Shown: one piece after another, positions 6,113 through 9,301 of the stretch
How the letters are laid out: the number at the start of each line of letters is the position of its first letter
Numbering within the stretch: the stretch's first letter is position 1
NCBI GenBank assembly: GCA_036386455.1
Contig: DASVVS010000086.1
Span: 1-9,301 of the forward strand
From: AC-37 sp036386455
GTDB taxonomy: Bacteria > Actinomycetota > Thermoleophilia > Solirubrobacterales > Thermoleophilaceae
Direction: 5' to 3'
Length of the DNA: 9,301 nt
Position numbers and translations under genes: made by a program
Notes under the pieces: generated by a model
What the model was told of the DNA's origin: nothing
Seen by the model: only the letters and a program-made list of their open reading frames with translations
Database searches by the model: none

Positions 6113-6733
6113 TCACTTCGAGTAGAGCTCGACGATGAGCTGCTCCTGCACCGGCGTGTCGATCTCCGACCGCTCGGGGTGGCGCAGCACCTTCGCCGTG
6201 AGTCCGTCGTGGTCCGCCTGGAGCCAGGCCGGTACGGCCGAGGTGAGCTCCGTGGCGTCCCTGATCGTCGGCGTCGCCTTCGACGTGGCCTTGATGGCGA
6301 TCACGTCGTTCTCTCGCACCTGGTACGAGGGGACGTTGACGCGACGACCGTTGATGGTCCAGTGGCCGTGCAGGATGAGCTGGCGGGCCTGGCGGCGGGA
6401 TGCCGCGAAGCCGAGCCGCACGAGCACGTTGTCGAAGCGGGTCTCGAGCAGGCGCAGCAGGTTCTCGCCGGTGACGCCCGGCTGCCGGCTGGCCTTCGAG
6501 TAGTAGTTGCGGAACTGCTTCTCCAGCACGCCGTAGTAGCGGCGAGCCTTCTGCTTCTCACGCAGCTGGAGCCGGTACTCGGACTGCTTCATCCGGATCC
6601 GGCCGTGCTCGCCCGGCGGGTACTGGCGCCGCTCGACGCCGCACTTGTCGGTCAGGCAGCGCTCGCCCTTCAGGAAGAGCTTGGTGCCCTCGCGGCGGCA
6701 CTGCTTGCACTGGGCCTCCGTGTTGCGAGCCAC
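6113..6733 (-). CDS. rpsD: 30S ribosomal protein S4 (zinc-binding, C+ form)
   Basis: S4 nucleates assembly of the small subunit 5' domain on 16S rRNA and lines the mRNA entry site. With the GTG start at 6731-6733 the protein is 206 residues, the same length as E. coli S4. Four cysteines near the N-terminus, Cys9, Cys12, Cys26 and Cys31 (C-X2-C-X13-C-X4-C), mark the zinc-binding form. The S4 RNA-binding domain spans roughly 95-160, with RFDNVLVRLGFAASRRQARQ and VNVPSYQVRENDVI. The C-terminus ends in IVELYSK as in many orthologues. The frame stays open to 6994, but that extension is rpsK read out of frame. The chosen GTG overlaps the rpsK stop by one base (TAGTG). Downstream is a hairpin-containing gap before rpoA. 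Confidence 0.97.
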   Translation of the reverse strand: MARNTEAQCKQCRREGTKLFLKGERCLTDKCGVERRQYPPGEHGRIRMKQSEYRLQLREKQKARRYYGVLEKQFRNYYSKASRQPGVTGENLLRLLETRFDNVLVRLGFAASRRQARQLILHGHWTINGRRVNVPSYQVRENDVIAIKATSKATPTIRDATELTSAVPAWLQADHDGLTAKVLRHPERSEIDTPVQEQLIVELYSK

Positions 6734-7137
6734 TAGACGCGCCTCCTCTTGCGGGGGCGGCAGCCGTTGTGGGCCTGCGGCGTGACGTCGCGGATGCCGG
6801 TCACCTCGAGGCCCGCGGCCTGAAGTGAGCGGATCGCGGTCTCGCGGCCGGAGCCCGGGCCCTTCACGAAGACCTCGACCTTCTCGAGGCCCTGCTCCAT
6901 GCCCTTGCGGGCGGCGGAGTCGGCGGTCACCTGGGCGGCGAACGGAGTGGACTTCCGGGAGCCCTTGAAGCCGGCACCGCCGGCGGACTCCCACGCGATC
7001 ACGTTCCCCTCCCTGTCGGTAAGGGAGACGATCGTGTTGTTGAAGCTTGTCTTGATGTGCGCCTGGCCGAACGGGATGTTCTTGCGGACCTTGCGGCGCC
7101 CGCCCCTCCGACCTCCCGCACCACGCTGCTGAGCCAT
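6733..7137 (-). CDS. rpsK: 30S ribosomal protein S11
   Basis: S11 sits on the platform of the small subunit and contacts mRNA near the E site. The 134-residue protein has a short basic, glycine-rich N-terminus and then the conserved core GQAHIKTSFNNTIVSLTD (24-41), GGAGFKGSRKSTPFAAQ (53-69), VKGPGSGRETAIRSLQAAGL (91-110) and the C-terminal NGCRPRKRRRV (124-134), all diagnostic. The ATG at 7135-7137 overlaps the rpsM TAA by one base (TAATG), and the TAG at 6733-6735 overlaps the rpsD GTG by one base. The purine-rich 3' end of rpsM (repeated AAG codons) can supply the ribosome binding site. Confidence 0.98.
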   Translation of the reverse strand: MAQQRGAGGRRGGRRKVRKNIPFGQAHIKTSFNNTIVSLTDREGNVIAWESAGGAGFKGSRKSTPFAAQVTADSAARKGMEQGLEKVEVFVKGPGSGRETAIRSLQAAGLEVTGIRDVTPQAHNGCRPRKRRRV

Positions 7138-7517
7138 TACTTCTTCACCTTCTTCTTGCCGGCGACCGACATCCGCTTCGGACCCTTGCGCGTGCGCGCG
7201 TTGGTCTTCGTGCGTTGCCCGTCGACCGGGAGGCCGCGCCGGTGGCGCAGCCCGCGGTAGGCGCCGATCTCCATCAGGCGCTTGACGTTCTGGGAGCGCT
7301 CGCGGCGGAGGTCGCCCTCGACGGTCAGGTTGCCGTCGATGATGTCGCGGAGCTTGCGGACCTCGTCGTCGGTGAGGTCCCTGACCTTCGTGTCACCGTT
7401 CACGCCGGCCTGCTCCAGCACCTGCTTGGAGGTCGACTCGCCCACCCCGTAGATGTAGGTGAGGCCGATCTCGATCCGCTTGTTGAGCGGGATGTTGACT
7501 CCGGAGATACGCGCCAT
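7137..7517 (-). CDS. rpsM: 30S ribosomal protein S13
   Basis: S13 is in the head of the small subunit and forms bridges to the large subunit, contacting the P-site tRNA through its tail. The protein is 126 residues from the ATG at 7515-7517. It begins MARISGVNIPLNKRIEIGLT, contains the YGVGESTSKQVL helix-turn region (23-34), and ends with the conserved block YRGLRHRRGLPVDGQRTK (87-104) followed by a lysine-rich tail. The frame can be extended to 7601, but the extra 28 residues come from rpmJ read out of frame. The chosen ATG overlaps the rpmJ TGA by one base (TGATG), with AGAGG and CAGGG just upstream as ribosome binding sequence. Confidence 0.98.
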   Translation of the reverse strand: MARISGVNIPLNKRIEIGLTYIYGVGESTSKQVLEQAGVNGDTKVRDLTDDEVRKLRDIIDGNLTVEGDLRRERSQNVKRLMEIGAYRGLRHRRGLPVDGQRTKTNARTRKGPKRMSVAGKKKVKK

Positions 7518-7630
7518 CAGCCCTGCCTCTGCTTGTGACGCGGGTTCTGGCAGATGACGAGGACGGCGCCGTGACGCCGGATGATCTTGCACTTCTCGCA
7601 CATGGGCTTGACAGACGCTCGGACCTTCAC
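7517..7630 (-). CDS. rpmJ: 50S ribosomal protein L36
   Basis: L36 is the smallest large-subunit protein. This 37-residue gene starts with GTG (7628-7630) and reads MKVRASVKPMCEKCKIIRRH, then GAVLVICQNPRHKQRQG. The zinc ligands Cys11, Cys14, Cys27 and His32 are all present, so this is the zinc-binding form. Length and every conserved position match the family. It overlaps rpsM by one base. A purine-rich TAGGTAGG (7643-7650) lies about 12 nt before the GTG, a rather long spacing for a ribosome binding site. It is the first ribosomal protein gene after map, with a 127-nt gap before it. Confidence 0.97.
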   Translation of the reverse strand: MKVRASVKPMCEKCKIIRRHGAVLVICQNPRHKQRQG

Positions 7631-7719
7631 GGGTGCCGAATACCTACCTATTCATTGAAGAGAACCGGCATAGAACCCAGGAGTCGGCTCGGTGCCGCGA
7701 ACAGCCCCGGAAGATTAGC

Positions 7720-7738
7720 AGCGAGAGACCATCTCGCT
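7720..7738 (-). other. Small inverted repeat downstream of map
   Basis: AGCGAGA (7720-7726) and TCTCGCT (7732-7738) form a perfect 7-bp stem with a 5-nt loop, about 20 nt after the map stop. No U-tract follows in the transcript direction, so it is at best a weak terminator or an RNA processing or stability element. Confidence 0.4.
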
Positions 7739-7739
7739 T

Positions 7740-7755
7740 GTTGGCGCGTTGGCGC
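7740..7755. repeat. Tandem duplication of an 8-mer
   Basis: GTTGGCGC occurs twice back to back, directly after the map stop codon. Two copies only. It could be a slippage product or a binding site; no function can be assigned. Confidence 0.6.
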
Positions 7756-7757
7756 TA

Positions 7758-8552
7758 TCAGGCCGCTCCGGCTGCCGCCGGGGCGCCCTTCTCGGCCTCG
7801 GCCAGGTGCCACGGCGTCATGATCCGCGGGCCCTCGGCCGTGATCGCCACGGTGTGCTCGAAGTGGGCCGCCAGCGAGCCGTCCTGCGAGTAGACGGACC
7901 AGTTGTCCTCGCCGACCCGGATCGGCGGCGTGCCGACGTTCACCATCGGCTCGATCGCCAGGACCATGCCCTCGCTCAGGAGCGGGCCGCTGCCGGGGTT
8001 GCCGAAGTTCGGGATCTGCGGGTCCTCGTGCATGTCGCGCCCGATCCCGTGTCCCACGAGAGCCCGGATCACGCCGAAGCCGTCGGCCTCCACGCGCTGC
8101 TGGATCGCGTGCGAGACGTCGCCCAGCCGGTTGCCGGGGCGGCACTGCTCGATGCCGGCGAACAGCGCCTCGCGCGTGCAGGTGAGGAGCTGCTTGGCCA
8201 CCGGCGTGACGTTGCCCACCGGGACGGTGATGGCCGCGTCGGCCACCCAGCCGTCGAGGATCACGCCCACGTCGATCGAGAGGATGTCGCCGCGGGTGAG
8301 CTCGTAGCGGCCCGGGATGCCGTGGACGACCATCGAGTTGGGCGACGCGCAGATCGAGCCCGGGAAGCCCCGGTAGCCGAGGAACGCCGGCTCGGCGCCC
8401 TGCGAGCGGATGAACCGCTCTGCGGCCTCGTCGAGCTCGCCCGTGGTCACGCCGGCGCGCGTCTTGCCCTTGAGCATCGTCAGCGTGCGGGCGAGCACCT
8501 GGCCCGCGGCGGCGATCTTCTCGAGCTCCTCCGGTGACTTGCGGATGATCAT
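7758..8552 (-). CDS. map: Methionine aminopeptidase, type I
   Basis: Map removes the initiator methionine from nascent proteins as they leave the ribosome. From the ATG at 8550-8552 the protein is 264 residues and begins MIIRKSPEELEKIAAAGQVL, the standard start. Conserved pita-bread features are visible: the substrate His in SMVVHGIP, metal ligands Asp in SIDVGV and Asp in DGWVADAAIT, the metal-ligand His in GHGIGRDMHEDP, Glu in LAIEPMV, and Glu in the AHFEHTVAIT segment. All five ligands expected for a dinuclear metal site appear present. A GTG six codons further upstream (8568-8570) is possible but adds only MYAGFR. No N-terminal zinc-finger extension is present, so this is the short type I form. 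It follows adk after 54 nt. The last residues are alanine-rich and unlikely to matter for catalysis. Confidence 0.97.
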   Translation of the reverse strand: MIIRKSPEELEKIAAAGQVLARTLTMLKGKTRAGVTTGELDEAAERFIRSQGAEPAFLGYRGFPGSICASPNSMVVHGIPGRYELTRGDILSIDVGVILDGWVADAAITVPVGNVTPVAKQLLTCTREALFAGIEQCRPGNRLGDVSHAIQQRVEADGFGVIRALVGHGIGRDMHEDPQIPNFGNPGSGPLLSEGMVLAIEPMVNVGTPPIRVGEDNWSVYSQDGSLAAHFEHTVAITAEGPRIMTPWHLAEAEKGAPAAAGAA

Positions 8553-8581
8553 CCGGAAACCAGCGTACACCGCGAACGCCG

Positions 8582-8603
8582 CGGCGAAGCCGCGGCTTCG
8601 CCG
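8582..8603. repeat. 22-bp perfect palindrome between adk and map
   Basis: The left arm CGGCGAAGCCG (8582-8592) is followed directly by its exact reverse complement (8593-8603). In RNA it folds into a 9-bp stem with a 4-nt CGCG loop. It begins 3 nt after the adk stop and lies about 30 nt before the map start. No U-run follows, so it is not a classical terminator. It may be a repetitive extragenic palindrome, an mRNA stabiliser or a protein-binding site. Confidence 0.75.
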
Positions 8604-8606
8604 GCC

Positions 8607-9281
8607 CTAGAGCTCATCCTCCAGCCGCAGCGTGGCGACGGCGGCGCGGATGTGGTCGTGGACCTCGGTGGCCTTGCGCGTGCCGTCGAAGCGGCGCAGC
8701 AGCCCGGAGGTCTCGTAGTGCTCCGCGAGTGGCGAGGTCTGCTCGTGGTAGACCTCGAGCCGCTTCTTCACGGTCTCCGGCTTGTCGTCGTCGCGCTGCA
8801 CGAGCCGGGAGCCGTCCTGGTCGCAGACGTCCTCGCGCTTCGGCGGGTCGAACTCCACGTGGTAGAGGTGCTGGTTCTTCACGCAGATCCGGCGTCCGGA
8901 GAGGCGGCGGATGACCTCCTCGTCGGGCGCGTCGATCAGCAGCGCGGCCGTCAGGCGGCGCCCGCGGCGCTCGAGCGCGCCCTCCAGCACCTGCGCCTGC
9001 TTGAGGTTGCGGGGGAAGCCGTCGAGCAGGAAGCCGTCCTCGGCCTCGGGCTTGTCGATCCGCTCCATGATGACCTTGCAGATCAGCTCGTCCGGCACGA
9101 GGTCGCCCGCGTCCATGAAGGCCTTGGCCTCCTTGCCGACAGGCGTCTCCTCCTTGACCGCGGCGCGCAGGATGTCGCCGGTCGCGTAGTAGGGCAGGTC
9201 GAAGTCCTCGACCAGGCGCTGGGCCTGCGTGCCCTTGCCCGCCCCCGGCGGTCCGAGCAGGATGAGGTTGAGCTGCCCCAT
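8607..9281 (-). CDS. adk: Adenylate kinase
   Basis: Adk interconverts ATP + AMP and 2 ADP in the cytoplasm and is often encoded next to secY in this operon. The 224-residue protein has the P-loop GPPGAGKGT (10-18), the AMP-binding YATGDILR (32-39) and FLLDGFPRN (84-92), and a long LID domain at about 129-175 ending with the RDDDKPETVKKRL segment. In the LID, zinc-type enzymes have C-X2-C and C-X2-C/D; here Cys133, Cys153 and Asp156 are present but the second position is Asn136. The ATG at 9279-9281 gives the usual MxxLNLILLGPPG start. The 20 nt upstream to the window edge contain a TAG on this strand (9295-9297) that could end a preceding gene such as secY, but too little is visible to call it. 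No clear ribosome binding site is seen. Confidence 0.98.
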   Translation of the reverse strand: MGQLNLILLGPPGAGKGTQAQRLVEDFDLPYYATGDILRAAVKEETPVGKEAKAFMDAGDLVPDELICKVIMERIDKPEAEDGFLLDGFPRNLKQAQVLEGALERRGRRLTAALLIDAPDEEVIRRLSGRRICVKNQHLYHVEFDPPKREDVCDQDGSRLVQRDDDKPETVKKRLEVYHEQTSPLAEHYETSGLLRRFDGTRKATEVHDHIRAAVATLRLEDEL

Positions 9282-9301
9282 GCGGCGCGCAAGGCTACCG
9301 C

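Larger units (their letters stand above)
7631..7757 (-). other. 127-nt map-rpmJ intergenic region, no gene seen
   Basis: This is the longest gap in the window. No frame in it reads as translation initiation factor IF1 and it is too short for infA. It holds a tandem repeat of GTTGGCGC (7740-7747 and 7748-7755, plus strand) and an inverted repeat (7720-7738). An AT-richer patch at 7639-7656, next to rpmJ, is where a promoter could lie, but I find no convincing -35/-10 pair. Confidence 0.5.

Noticed and set aside
4708..6138. 476-residue open frame on the plus strand across rplQ and rpoA
   Set aside because: Antisense shadow of two universally conserved genes; composition is repetitive Arg/Asp/Leu/Val with no domain.
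6734..6994. N-terminal extension of rpsD into rpsK
   Set aside because: The added residues are rpsK read out of frame; S4 begins at the GTG with its conserved MARNTEAQCKQC start.
7518..7601. 28-residue N-terminal extension of rpsM
   Set aside because: It is rpmJ read out of frame; S13 starts at MARISGVNIP.
7639..7675. Possible sigma-70-type promoter before rpmJ
   Set aside because: The stretch is relatively AT-rich with a TAGGTA element, but no acceptable -35 hexamer is found at 16-18 nt spacing.
9282..9301. Possible end of secY upstream of adk
   Set aside because: A TAG is present at 9295-9297 on the minus strand, but only a few bases precede it, too little to support any gene call.

Overview
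The window is a high-GC (about 70% by eye) bacterial chromosome segment. It carries the distal half of the conserved secY/alpha ribosomal-protein operon, read entirely on the minus strand. In transcription order, right to left, the genes are adk, map, rpmJ, rpsM, rpsK, rpsD, rpoA, rplQ, a class I SAM-dependent methyltransferase, truA, surE and ligA. At the far left, on the plus strand, is the 3' end of a TPR-like helical protein that converges on ligA. Strong G/C bias at third codon positions, the adk-map-rpmJ-rpsM-rpsK-rpsD-rpoA-rplQ-truA order and zinc-type S4/L36 proteins fit a GC-rich actinobacterium. A Thermoleophilia/Solirubrobacterales-like lineage is my guess, but the sequence alone cannot prove it.

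Region by region: 8607-9281 adk, then 54 nt holding a 22-bp perfect palindrome. 7758-8552 is map, then 127 nt with a small hairpin and a tandem 8-mer but no infA, which often sits between map and rpmJ. 6113-7630 holds rpmJ, rpsM, rpsK and rpsD, each overlapping the next by one base (TGATG, TAATG, TAGTG). A 64-nt gap with a GC-rich hairpin leads to rpoA (5047-6048), and 24 nt separate rpoA from rplQ (4669-5022). The block from rplQ to ligA is fully overlapping: 4-nt overlaps at rplQ/methyltransferase, methyltransferase/truA and truA/surE, and an 8-nt overlap at surE/ligA. The ligA stop and the stop of the plus-strand TPR gene share one CTAG.

Functionally the cluster joins core translation and transcription (S13, S11, S4, L17, L36, RNA polymerase alpha), nascent protein processing (Map), nucleotide and RNA housekeeping (Adk, TruA, SurE) and DNA ligation (LigA). 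The tight overlaps suggest one long transcript with translational coupling.

The most interesting signal is in the gene starts. The methyltransferase and truA have no usable ATG, GTG or TTG that keeps their conserved N-termini. Each appears to start at a CTG inside a CTGA overlap with the upstream stop, and ligA starts at a TTG overlapping the surE stop. I see no CRISPR array, mobile element, defence system, tRNA or rRNA; this is mostly an ordinary core region.
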